Source of the DNA: CAZVYN01 sp964631125
Lineage (GTDB): Bacteria > Eisenbacteria > RBG-16-71-46 > CAIMUX01
Direction of reading: 5' to 3'
DNA: 11,409 nt
Assembly: GCA_964631125.1 (NCBI GenBank)
Contig: CAZVYN010000104.1
Span: forward strand, 1-11,409
Positions 1 to 7,501 of this stretch are shown here, one piece after another. Below the pieces are notes generated by a model. It saw only the letters and a program-made list of their open reading frames with translations. It was not told the DNA's origin and did no database searches. Numbering within the stretch: the stretch's first letter is position 1; each line of letters opens with the position of its first letter. The translations under genes and the position numbers were made by a program.

Positions 1-1
1 T

Positions 2-313
2 CCGGCGAGCGGCGAGCATTCGGTCCACCACCTGTATGTCGTCCGAGTCGCGCGACGCCAGGTGGTGCGCGAGCGGCTGCTCGCGGCCGGCATCGGTTCC
101 GAGATCCATTATCCCGCGCCCATCCATCTGCAGCCCGCCTACTCCCATCTGGAGCTGCCGGTCGGTTCATTCCCTCACGCCGAGCTACGCGCGGAACAGA
201 TTCTCAGCCTGCCGCTCTTCCCAGAGATGACGGCGGCGCAAGTCGAACAGGTGGTGGTCGCTCTGCGCGCGGCGCTCGCCGCCGAACCCCACCCGGCGGA
301 GGTGAACGTATGA
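2..313 (+). CDS. DegT/DnrJ/EryC1/StrS-family PLP sugar aminotransferase, C-terminal part
   Basis: Only the last 103 codons are present; the frame is open from base 2 and the start lies upstream of the window. The visible protein has the typical C-terminal domain of the DegT/ArnB aminotransferase fold. Near the beginning is HHLYVVR, matching the family's H-x-x-HLYV-x-R strand. GIGSEIHYPAPIHLQPAY is the conserved segment near the substrate and dimer interface. It ends with a FPHAE...LSLPLFPEMT helix-strand signature. These enzymes use PLP to transfer an amino group from glutamate to a keto sugar nucleotide in the cytoplasm. The catalytic lysine lies in the missing N-terminal part, so activity cannot be judged. 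Its stop overlaps the next start as ATGA, so it is the upstream member of the glycan operon. In context it probably makes an amino sugar for a polyprenyl-linked donor, but the exact sugar is unknown. Family assignment is firm; substrate is not. Confidence 0.9.
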   Translation, partial: PASGEHSVHHLYVVRVARRQVVRERLLAAGIGSEIHYPAPIHLQPAYSHLELPVGSFPHAELRAEQILSLPLFPEMTAAQVEQVVVALRAALAAEPHPAEVNV

Positions 314-669
314 CCGCATTCTGGCTCTTGATGATCGCGATCTGCTTCTCCGTCACCGGTGAGCTCTTCTTGAAGACGGGAATGAACCAGATCGGAGTGG
401 TCACCTGGGACAATGCTCTCTCCAGCTTGCTCCGCTGCGCGACGAACACGAAGATCCTGCTCGGGTTCACCGGCTTCGGGCTGGGGGCCATCTTCTGGCT
501 CGCCGTCCTCTCGCGCGCGCAACTCTCCTGGGCCTATCCGATGTTGTCGCTCGGCTACGTCCTGGTGCTCGTCTTCTCCTCCATCATCCTGCGCGAGCCG
601 GTCAGCCCGGTGCGCTGGCTCGGCGCGCTCGTGATCTGCGTCGGCGTCTTCCTCATCTCGCGGAGCTGA
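310..669 (+). CDS. Small four-TM SMR/EamA-like membrane protein (ArnE/ArnF-type flippase subunit candidate)
   Basis: This is a 119-residue, highly hydrophobic protein with about four membrane helices, the usual size for the SMR and ArnE/ArnF half-transporter group. An acidic residue, Glu18 (in FSVTGELFLKTGM), sits in helix 1, as the essential Glu of SMR proteins does. The second half contains SWAYPMLSLGYVLV, then a REPVSPVRWLGALVI segment, as in EamA/DMT C-terminal helices (YPLLSLGYV...GEPLTPxRWLG). ArnE/ArnF proteins flip undecaprenyl-phosphate-aminoarabinose across the inner membrane. The neighbours here, a DegT aminotransferase upstream and ArnT-like GT-C enzymes downstream, point to a similar lipid-linked sugar flipping role, which is inference. 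A drug exporter is the alternative. ArnE/F work as heterodimers, so a lone gene would have to form homodimers or pair with a protein encoded elsewhere. Its ATG overlaps the aminotransferase stop by four bases. Confidence 0.87.
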   Translation: MTAFWLLMIAICFSVTGELFLKTGMNQIGVVTWDNALSSLLRCATNTKILLGFTGFGLGAIFWLAVLSRAQLSWAYPMLSLGYVLVLVFSSIILREPVSPVRWLGALVICVGVFLISRS

Positions 670-693
670 CGGCCGGCGCTCGGTCTCAGGGAC

Positions 694-1470
694 ATGGAGC
701 CTCTCGAGTACGAGACACTGCGCCGCCAGGAAGAGAGCTTCTGGTGGTACCGCGGTCTGCACCGGCTGATCGGTGATCGAGTCGACGCCTCCTTGAATTC
801 GATCCCTCCCTCGCCCCGCGGTGTGCAACTTCTGGATGCCGGCTGCGGATCGGGCGGGATGCTGGCCCATCTCGCGACGCGCTTCGGCGACCGACTCGAT
901 CTCACCGGGATCGACGTCAGCCCGCTCGCTCTACGCCCCGCCGCGGAGCGCGGAGTGGCGCGTCTGGCGCGTGCTTCGGTCGATCGCCTTCCTTTCGCCG
1001 ACGCGAGCTTCGAGTTGATCCTCTCGCTGGATGTGCTCTATCACCGCGCTGTGTCCGATGACCTCGCGGCGGTGCGGGAGTTGCGTCGCTGCCTTCGTCC
1101 GGGGGGTCGACTCCTGTTGCACTTGCCGGCGTTCGAGTCGCTGCGATCGGCTCATGACGAGGCGATCCATACGGCGAGACGGTATCGGCGGCGGCCCCTG
1201 CGCGCGCTGCTCGTGCGCGCCGGGCTGACGCCGCATCGGGTCACCTATCGCAACTCGGTTCTCTTCCCCGCGCTTGCGACCGTGCGCGCCTGGCGGCGGC
1301 GCGAGACGGGTGGTTCCGCTCCGCCGCCCAGCGACGTCCGCCCCCTGCCGCCGCTCGTCGACGGCCTGCTCGGTTCGGTGCTCGAAGTGGAGCGTCGGTG
1401 GCTTCGCTGGGCCGACCTTCCCTGGGGACTCAGCCTGCTCGCCGAGGCGAGCCGCCCCGCGGACTCGTGA
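694..1470 (+). CDS. Class I SAM-dependent methyltransferase of the glycan-cluster type
   Basis: The product is 258 residues with a Rossmann-fold SAM domain. Motif I is LLDAGCGSGG (residues 46-55), followed by LTGIDVSP (acidic residue contacting the SAM ribose), DRLPFADASFELILSLDVLYH (post-II and motif II) and LRPGGRLLLHLPAFE (motif III). The N-terminal EESFWWYRGLH matches the E-x-x-FWF/Y-x-x-R opening common in methyltransferases encoded beside polyprenol-phosphate glycosyltransferases. A later segment, SAHDEAIHTARRY followed by LRALLVRAGL, fits the HD...RRY...L..AG block of the same group. The substrate is unknown; a sugar, polyprenyl-linked glycan or acceptor lipid are options. There is no signal peptide, so it is cytosolic. 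ATG at 694 is preceded by a weak AGGG (688-691), 24 bases after the previous stop. Its TGA overlaps the next ATG by one base (TGATG), so the two are probably coupled. Confidence 0.92.
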   Translation: MEPLEYETLRRQEESFWWYRGLHRLIGDRVDASLNSIPPSPRGVQLLDAGCGSGGMLAHLATRFGDRLDLTGIDVSPLALRPAAERGVARLARASVDRLPFADASFELILSLDVLYHRAVSDDLAAVRELRRCLRPGGRLLLHLPAFESLRSAHDEAIHTARRYRRRPLRALLVRAGLTPHRVTYRNSVLFPALATVRAWRRRETGGSAPPPSDVRPLPPLVDGLLGSVLEVERRWLRWADLPWGLSLLAEASRPADS

Positions 1471-3191
1471 TGGCGCCGCGCCGAACGTTGGTGTTCCTCG
1501 CGATCGGGATCGGCCTCTTGGCCAGCCTCCTGCGATTCACGCGACTCGGCGCCGACGGGCTGTGGGTCGACGAGGCGTACACCGTCGGCCTGGTCACACG
1601 ATCGAGTTCGGAGATCACGGAGCAACTGCGCCAAGACGATGCTCCGCCGCTCTTCTACCTGCTGGAGAAGGCGGCGCTGAGTCTCTTCGGGCGCGGCGAA
1701 GCGGCGGCGAGGCTCCTCCCCGCTCTGCTCGGGACGGCGCTGGCGGTCGGCGTGGCGCTCTGGCTGGCCCGCCGAGATCTCTCACTCGGCGTCTGCGCCG
1801 GGATCCTCGTGGCCGTCGATCCGATGCTTGTCTTCTACTCACGGCAGGGACGCAGCTATGCGCTACTGCACCTGCTCTCGATCGCACTCGTGTGGCTCGC
1901 ACTGCGGCTCCACGCAAAGCCGACGCGCCTCGCCGCGCTCGGCTTCGCCGCTGTGGCCTCGGCGATTCTCTCGACGCACAATCTCGGCCTCTGGACGGTG
2001 CTCGCCGGCGGCCTCGCGATCCTGCCGCTGGTGCGTTCGCCGGGCGCGCGCGCGCCGGTCGTCATCGCACTCGGGCTGACCTCCGTCGCCGTCGCCGGTT
2101 GGCTCGTCCCGCTCTTGGGGCAACTCGGCGTCCACCGAGAGCTGAATCCGTGGATGGGTCTCTTCTGGGAATCGAGGCCACTGGCGCTCGGGCCGTTGCT
2201 CTCCCTCGCGGCGTTCACGCCGGGAGCAGGGTCGCTCACCGCGAGTCAGATCGGACTCCCCGGTCTCGATCGTTCTTGGCAGGGGATCGGTCCCGTCCTC
2301 TGGACCGCCGCGGCGATCGGGATCGCGGGCGCCTTCCTCCGACCGAAGGATCTCGACGCACAGCGACTGGCGTACACACTCTCCCTCTTCGTCGCGATTC
2401 CGCTCCTCGGTCTCGTGGCGACGTCCGTCATGATCGGGCCGGCGTACGTGGTGGGCCGCACCGACACGCTCGCGCTCGCGCCCTTTATCGTCCTGCTCGC
2501 GCTCGGGTCCGCAGCCTGGACGCGAACGACGACCGGCGCGGCGCGCGTCGTCGCTCTGCTCGCGCTGGCGCTCGCCCTCGTGCTGCCCGGCCTCTCGGCT
2601 TCGCTGAGTCTGTTGTCGCCGCAGGGCCGGCTGGCGAAGGGAAGCGATCGCGAGCTCGCCGCGTGGCTCGGAACGCAGGTTCGGGCGAAGGACGCAGTCG
2701 TCTATGGACCACTGGTTCGTCCCACGCTGGCCTACTACGGCGAGCGCGGCGAGTGGCTGGATCGCATCGAGTGGTTCGGTGGTTTTCCGTCGCAGATCGA
2801 CCTGAATCCGGCGGCGATCTACCCGACTCCGTTCGATTCGCTCGACGCCTGGCGAGAAGAGGCGCTGCGGTTGCGTGAGGCCTGGGACCGCAGCGGCGTC
2901 CGCGACGTCTACGTGCTCTCGGTCCGCACCACTTCCGGCGCGCCGGGCGCCTCGCCGGGCGCCTGGCCGGTGCGACCCGCGGCGCCCCCGACGCCTCGCG
3001 CGACACTCACGGCCAACGAGGTCATCTACCCGACGAGCGTGCTGCTTTATGTGCTCGCCGGGCTCTCACCGCTGCCGGTGCTGCGCGAGTACCGACAGGA
3101 CTGGGTGGCGGGGGAACGGGTGGTAATCCGCGTGCGCCGCGAGGACTGGGTCGATCCGGCCAGTCTGCGCGACATCGAAGTTCAGCCGTGA
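1470..3191 (+). CDS. GT-C glycosyltransferase, GT39/ArnT-like (PMT_2 superfamily)
   Basis: This 573-residue polytopic membrane protein is a candidate transferase moving a sugar from a polyprenyl-phosphate donor to an extracytoplasmic acceptor. The first helix is followed by WVDEAYT (Asp34-Glu35), the acidic first-loop motif of GT39/PMT_2 enzymes. DDAPPLFYLLEK (56-67) corresponds to the family's H/D-x-PPLYY-x-L block, and SRQGRSYALLHL to the S-x-E/G-x-R-x-YALL block. Many hydrophobic helices run to about residue 395. A soluble C-terminal domain follows, beginning near DAVVYGPLVRPTLAYYGERG (about 408), as in bacterial PMT_2 proteins with a periplasmic tail. It contains a Pro/Ala-rich stretch built on a 12-bp tandem duplication. 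ATG at 1470 was chosen over the upstream in-frame start at 1398: it begins the first helix directly and gives the TGATG overlap. Family is well supported; donor and acceptor are unknown. Confidence 0.92.
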   Translation: MAPRRTLVFLAIGIGLLASLLRFTRLGADGLWVDEAYTVGLVTRSSSEITEQLRQDDAPPLFYLLEKAALSLFGRGEAAARLLPALLGTALAVGVALWLARRDLSLGVCAGILVAVDPMLVFYSRQGRSYALLHLLSIALVWLALRLHAKPTRLAALGFAAVASAILSTHNLGLWTVLAGGLAILPLVRSPGARAPVVIALGLTSVAVAGWLVPLLGQLGVHRELNPWMGLFWESRPLALGPLLSLAAFTPGAGSLTASQIGLPGLDRSWQGIGPVLWTAAAIGIAGAFLRPKDLDAQRLAYTLSLFVAIPLLGLVATSVMIGPAYVVGRTDTLALAPFIVLLALGSAAWTRTTTGAARVVALLALALALVLPGLSASLSLLSPQGRLAKGSDRELAAWLGTQVRAKDAVVYGPLVRPTLAYYGERGEWLDRIEWFGGFPSQIDLNPAAIYPTPFDSLDAWREEALRLREAWDRSGVRDVYVLSVRTTSGAPGASPGAWPVRPAAPPTPRATLTANEVIYPTSVLLYVLAGLSPLPVLREYRQDWVAGERVVIRVRREDWVDPASLRDIEVQP

Positions 3192-5233
3192 ACCGATCGC
3201 GGACATCCTCCGTGAGGAGGCGAGGCGGCGAGTTGCTTCTCGCTTGCGCGCTCGTCCTCGCCGTTGTCTCGCACCTGCCGTCGCTCTGGAACGGATTCAC
3301 CTTCGACGATCACGCCGTCGTCTCACAGAATCCCGCGGTCACCCGAGGCGACGTCGGGGCGATTCTGCGTTCCCCTTACTGGCCCGATCGTCCGGGGACC
3401 GGCCTCTACCGACCCTGGACGACGCTCTCCTTCGCGCTGGATTGGCGCATCGCGAACGGCGCCCCCTGGCCCTTCCACCTGGGGAACCTGCTCCTCCACG
3501 CCGCAGTCGTGGGATTCGTCTTCTCTACTGCCCGAACGCTCGCGCGCAGGACGGGCGCGGGCGGCGGCATCGCCGCCGGACTGGCTGCCGGACTGGCCGC
3601 ACTGCTCTTCGCGGTCCATCCGATCCACACCGAGGCGATTCTCTCGGTCGTGGGTCGCGGCGAACTCTGGGCGGCGCTCGGTTCGCTCGCCGCCTTCCGC
3701 CTCGCGCTCGCCTTCGACGAGACACCCGGCGGCCGGACTCTCATCGCATCTTCCACCGCGTTCTTGCTCGCCCTCTTCTCGAAGGAGAGCGCGGCCGGCG
3801 CCTGGCTGGCCCCGGTCGCCTTGGCCGCGCTCGCGCCGCGGTGGAATCACGAGTCGCGCCGACGGTGGCTCTCGATCGCGGCGGGCTGGACAGCGGCGCT
3901 CATCGTCGCCTTCGTCGCGCGCCGCATCGCGCTCGGCTCTTGGGTCGGTCTCGAGTCCGTGAGTCTGATGGACAATCCGTTGGCGCACGTCGGCGCGATC
4001 GAGCGGATCGGATCGGCGCTCGGATTCCTCGGGCTCTATGCCGTGCGGTTCTTGGCGCCGATCACCCTCTCCGCGGACCACAGCTACCCGCAACTGGTCC
4101 CTTCGACCGGTTGGACGTTGGCGGGGATCGCCTGGCTGTCGGCCGCGGTGATCGCGCTCTTCGCCGCGCGGAAGCATCCATTCGTCTGCGTCTGCCTGAT
4201 CTGGACCGTGGCGACCGGCCTGGTCACGTCGAATCTGCTGCTGCCGATCGGCACCGTCTTCGCGGAGCGGCTCGCCTATCTACCGTCGGTCGGACCGCTC
4301 TGGCTCGCCGGCGCCTGGTGCGCTCGGCTCGCTTCGCGCCGTGTCTGGCCTGTCGCCGCGGCGATCGTCGTGATCGTTTCCGCCTCCGTCGCGCGCTCGT
4401 GGGTGCGTTGTGATGATTGGCGCGACGACCTCACGCTCTTCACCGCCACCGCGCACGCGTCGCCCCGCTCGGCGAAGGCGCACAGCAATCTGGCTGTCGC
4501 GCGGTTGCGCGTCGGCGATCAGATCGGTGCGCTCGACGCCGCCCGCCGCTCTCTCGAATTGGCCCCGGGATACGCGCCGGCCGAGGCCGCGATCGGGTCA
4601 GCGCTCTTCCAAGGAGGAGATCCGCGCGGCGCCGTCCCCTACCTGCGACGCGCCGCGGCGGTTGATCTTCGCCGGACCCCCGAGCCGCTGCTCGAACTCG
4701 GCAATGCCTACCTCGCGTTGGGTCGCGTCGCCTCGGCGGACTCTGTCTTCGAGCGGCTGCGGGCGGCCCGGCCGGAAGACTATCGAGTCTGGATCGGACT
4801 CGCCTCGGCCGCCGCGCTCGGTTCGAGGTGGTCCGAATCGTCCCGGGCCTGGCAGAATGCCGTGGCTCTCGATGGAAGCAACGTGGCGGCTCGGCGCGCC
4901 TGGGCTTACGCCCTGTGGCAGAGCGGGAACGCGAACCGCGCTGACTCTCTCTACGCCGCCCTCCTCGACGAGCGGCCGACGGACGCGGAGACTCGGAACG
5001 ACTACGCCTGGTTCCTCGCGCGGAGCGGAAGGGATGCCGAACGCGCCATCGGACTCGCGGCATCGGCCTTCACCGCACGTCCCTCGGTCCAGACCGGCGA
5101 CACCTACATCGAGGCGCTCCGCGCATCCGGACGGGGAGCGGACGCGTCGCGATGGCTGGAAGGGCAGACACAGTTGAGCGCCGGCCTGCGGGATTCGCTC
5201 GCCCGCCGGATCGCGGGAGAATCGACTCGATGA
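3188..5233 (+). CDS. TMTC-like GT-C membrane protein with C-terminal TPR repeats
   Basis: The protein has 681 residues from a GTG start that overlaps the previous stop (GTGA). The N-terminal two thirds is polytopic and carries the marks of bacterial relatives of eukaryotic TMTC proteins. These are FTFDDHAVV with the acidic pair Asp40-Asp41, YRPWTTLSFALDW, FHLGNLLLHA, HPIHTEAILSVVGRGELWAA (from His144), LFSKESA, and LYAVRFLAPITLSADHSYPQ. From about residue 425 it becomes TPR-like, for example AHSNLAVARLRVGDQIGALDAARRS and LELGNAYLALGRVASADSVFERL. About six helical repeat units reach residue 650. Eukaryotic TMTCs are O-mannosyltransferases; bacterial ones are mostly uncharacterised. I infer an extracytoplasmic glycosyltransfer role, with the TPR tail binding acceptor or partners. 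The topology implies that the TPR domain is extracytoplasmic, which is not proven. It is coupled by ATGA to the next gene, which has a similar architecture. Confidence 0.92.
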   Translation: MNRSRTSSVRRRGGELLLACALVLAVVSHLPSLWNGFTFDDHAVVSQNPAVTRGDVGAILRSPYWPDRPGTGLYRPWTTLSFALDWRIANGAPWPFHLGNLLLHAAVVGFVFSTARTLARRTGAGGGIAAGLAAGLAALLFAVHPIHTEAILSVVGRGELWAALGSLAAFRLALAFDETPGGRTLIASSTAFLLALFSKESAAGAWLAPVALAALAPRWNHESRRRWLSIAAGWTAALIVAFVARRIALGSWVGLESVSLMDNPLAHVGAIERIGSALGFLGLYAVRFLAPITLSADHSYPQLVPSTGWTLAGIAWLSAAVIALFAARKHPFVCVCLIWTVATGLVTSNLLLPIGTVFAERLAYLPSVGPLWLAGAWCARLASRRVWPVAAAIVVIVSASVARSWVRCDDWRDDLTLFTATAHASPRSAKAHSNLAVARLRVGDQIGALDAARRSLELAPGYAPAEAAIGSALFQGGDPRGAVPYLRRAAAVDLRRTPEPLLELGNAYLALGRVASADSVFERLRAARPEDYRVWIGLASAAALGSRWSESSRAWQNAVALDGSNVAARRAWAYALWQSGNANRADSLYAALLDERPTDAETRNDYAWFLARSGRDAERAIGLAASAFTARPSVQTGDTYIEALRASGRGADASRWLEGQTQLSAGLRDSLARRIAGESTR

Positions 5234-7452
5234 ATCGACAGAAACGGCAAGCCTCGCCCACTTTGGGAATCTGGGCGTTGGCTGCGGCGGTGCTCGCACT
5301 GCAGATCGCACTCGGGTCGATCCTACGCGAGCAGCCGCTTCTCGCTTCGCCGGTCCTGGACGACGCCGAGTTCCAAAGACAGGCGGCGGCTTGGTCCAGC
5401 GGCGGTTCGGGATTGCCGGGGTTGCCGCAAGGATCGCCGCTCTATCCGATCTTGATCGCCTGGTTGCCCGGCGTCGCGAGCGGGGCGCCCTTCGCGCTCC
5501 TCCTGGCGCAGGCGCTCGCCGGCGCCGCCACCGCTCTCCTCGTCGGACTCTGGGCTCGTCGCGCGATCGGCGCCACGGCCGGTCTGGTCGCCGTCTCAGT
5601 CTGTCTCGTCGATCCGGTGGCGGCCGTTTTCGCCGCGCGCTACTCGCCCGTCTCCTTCGCCACGCTCGCCCTCGCGCTGTGCGGTGTCTCGCTCGACGCC
5701 GCGCTGCGGCGCTCTACCTTCGCGGCGTGGCTCGGCTGCGGAGCGCCCCTCGGGCTCGGGTTGCTCCTGACGCCGCTCCCCTTCACCATTTTCGCGCTCC
5801 TGGCGGGGCGCCTCGCGTGGAGCGGCCGCGGGCTCGCGCCGCGGGCGTCGGGAAGAGTCCTGCGATTCGCTGGCGCGACCGGCCCTGCCGTCCTCTTGGC
5901 GGCGATGGTGCTCATCGCACACGCCACCGCGCTCGACGGCGCGCCCGTCCTCACCTGGGGATCGGGACCGGCTCTCCAACAATCGTTCGATCCACAGAGC
6001 CTGGGAACGCCGCGCAACCTCGAACCACCCTCCTGGAGTTCACCCGGAACCCTCCGCGCCGAGACTTGGGAAGGTCTCGCCCGAGAGGGGACGAACGCCG
6101 ACGTCTTCCGTTTCAACGCGGTTCGGGGCCTCCAACAGATCGTCGAGAATCCGGTGAACACGCTGCTGGTGACCGTCGCGAAGGCGGCCGCGACGCTCAG
6201 CGCGTGGCCAATCCCGGATGCACTTTCCCCCGGCTTCCTACTCGACCGCGCCGCGACTCCGCTCGGTTGGTGGCCATGGCTCTTCGCGCTCGTCCTGGGC
6301 GCCGGGATCGCAGGCGCCTTCGCGATCTCTGATCCGATCCTTCGCTCGGCGGCGCGCGCCGGACTCCTCGCGGTGGGGATCGCGTGCCTACTCGGGCCGA
6401 CTTCGGCCGCCATCCGCCAACTGGCGCTGCCGTTCCTTGCGGTGGGAGTCTCCGCGTTCGTTGCGGCGTTCGTCGCGGCGATCGTCGCGGCGGTCCCGAG
6501 CGCGTCGCGGACGCGCCTCGCCCTCGGCGCGGCGGCGATCTCCGCGGTCTCTCTGGTCGCCGCCGCGCTCTCTCCGGCCAAACCGCTACGCAACCCTTCC
6601 GAGGACTACCGCCTCGAGGCGAGCAGCTACTTCGAGCGAGGTGCGACCACCGAAGGCGAGCGGCGCCTGCAGTTGGCGCGCCGAGCCGATCCGACCAACG
6701 TCGAGGTCCTGCTCCTGATCGCGCTCTCCTCGCTGCGCGAAGGACTCCTGGAGGAGGGCGAGGCGACTCTGGCCGAGGCCGCCGCCATCGACTCGAATCA
6801 TGTCGGTGTGCTGCTCGCGCGCGCGCAGATCGCGCAGGGAAGGAACGATTTCGATTCCGCGATGCTCTGGCTCTCCCGGATCGTCGTCGAGCATCCGAAC
6901 AATCCTCGCTACCTGAACGAACTCGGGCAGCTCCTGGCTCGCGTCGGTCGTATCCCGGATGCGATCGACCTCTTCGCTCGGGCGCTCCGGATCAAGCCGG
7001 ACTACGGCACGGCGCAGACGAACCTCGAGGCGATGGAGTCGATGCGCCAACGGTTGGAGGAGTCGCTCTATCCGCCGGAAATGCGTCTGGCGCCCGATGA
7101 TCCGGTGGACCGCGCGGTCTCCGCGATCGTCCTCGCCATGAACGATGAACGCTGGAGTGAAGCCGACAGTCTGATTTCTTGGGCCGAGCAAGAACGGGCC
7201 GACCACATCGTCCCGCACTGGCTGCGCGCCGCGTTCCATGTGCGTCGCGGTGAGACGCAACTCGCGATCGCATCGCTCGAGCGGTGCGACCGCCTCGCGC
7301 CGGCGCGACCTGCCGTCGTCGAGACGTTGGCGAAGCTCTACGAAGAGGTGGGTCGACCGGACGACGCGCGGCGCCTGATCGAGAATGCGATCACGCTCGC
7401 CGCGCACGACCCGATTCGCCGCGCCGCGTTGGAGCAGTTGCGCGACGAGTGA
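5230..7452 (+). CDS. GT-C-like (PMT_2-related) membrane protein fused to C-terminal TPR domain
   Basis: The protein has 740 residues. A basic N-terminus and first helix are followed by PVLDDAEFQRQAAAW (Asp44-Asp45). This fits the acidic first-loop motif of GT39/PMT_2 proteins, though with DDAEF in place of the usual DE. GSPLYPILIAWLPG then corresponds to the 'PLYPYFLA' block of TPR-fused family members. About ten membrane helices run to about residue 450. One of them, near residues 410-422, is built from FVAA-type repeats. From about residue 455 it is soluble and TPR-rich, including RYLNELGQLLARVGRIPDAI then DLFARALRIKPDYGTAQTNL, and VETLAKLYEEVGRPDDARRL. Start choice: ATG at 5230 gives the ATGA overlap and puts the positive-inside N-terminus directly before the first helix. 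A longer in-frame start at 5152 would add 26 non-hydrophobic residues. It is the last operon gene. Catalytic activity is inferred; its motifs are weaker than those of the upstream GT39 protein. Confidence 0.87.
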   Translation: MNRQKRQASPTLGIWALAAAVLALQIALGSILREQPLLASPVLDDAEFQRQAAAWSSGGSGLPGLPQGSPLYPILIAWLPGVASGAPFALLLAQALAGAATALLVGLWARRAIGATAGLVAVSVCLVDPVAAVFAARYSPVSFATLALALCGVSLDAALRRSTFAAWLGCGAPLGLGLLLTPLPFTIFALLAGRLAWSGRGLAPRASGRVLRFAGATGPAVLLAAMVLIAHATALDGAPVLTWGSGPALQQSFDPQSLGTPRNLEPPSWSSPGTLRAETWEGLAREGTNADVFRFNAVRGLQQIVENPVNTLLVTVAKAAATLSAWPIPDALSPGFLLDRAATPLGWWPWLFALVLGAGIAGAFAISDPILRSAARAGLLAVGIACLLGPTSAAIRQLALPFLAVGVSAFVAAFVAAIVAAVPSASRTRLALGAAAISAVSLVAAALSPAKPLRNPSEDYRLEASSYFERGATTEGERRLQLARRADPTNVEVLLLIALSSLREGLLEEGEATLAEAAAIDSNHVGVLLARAQIAQGRNDFDSAMLWLSRIVVEHPNNPRYLNELGQLLARVGRIPDAIDLFARALRIKPDYGTAQTNLEAMESMRQRLEESLYPPEMRLAPDDPVDRAVSAIVLAMNDERWSEADSLISWAEQERADHIVPHWLRAAFHVRRGETQLAIASLERCDRLAPARPAVVETLAKLYEEVGRPDDARRLIENAITLAAHDPIRRAALEQLRDE

Positions 7453-7501
7453 CGACGAGGCGCGTCGCCCCGCACCGCTGCGACCCGTCGGCGCCCATTC
7501 T

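Noticed and set aside
1398..1469. N-terminal extension of the GT39 gene
   Set aside because: The added 24 residues are polar, overlap the methyltransferase gene extensively and precede a normal positively charged start. ATG at 1470 fits the coupled overlap better.
1274..2878. Open frame of 534 codons on the plus strand
   Set aside because: It overlaps the methyltransferase and GT39 genes in another frame. The translation is dominated by Arg, Ala, Gly and Pro without any family motif, which is typical of a GC-rich shadow frame.
7453..7501. Possible bidirectional terminator in the convergent gap
   Set aside because: Only a 5-bp stem (7453-7457 with 7463-7467) is visible, with no T-tract on either strand. 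It is too weak to call.
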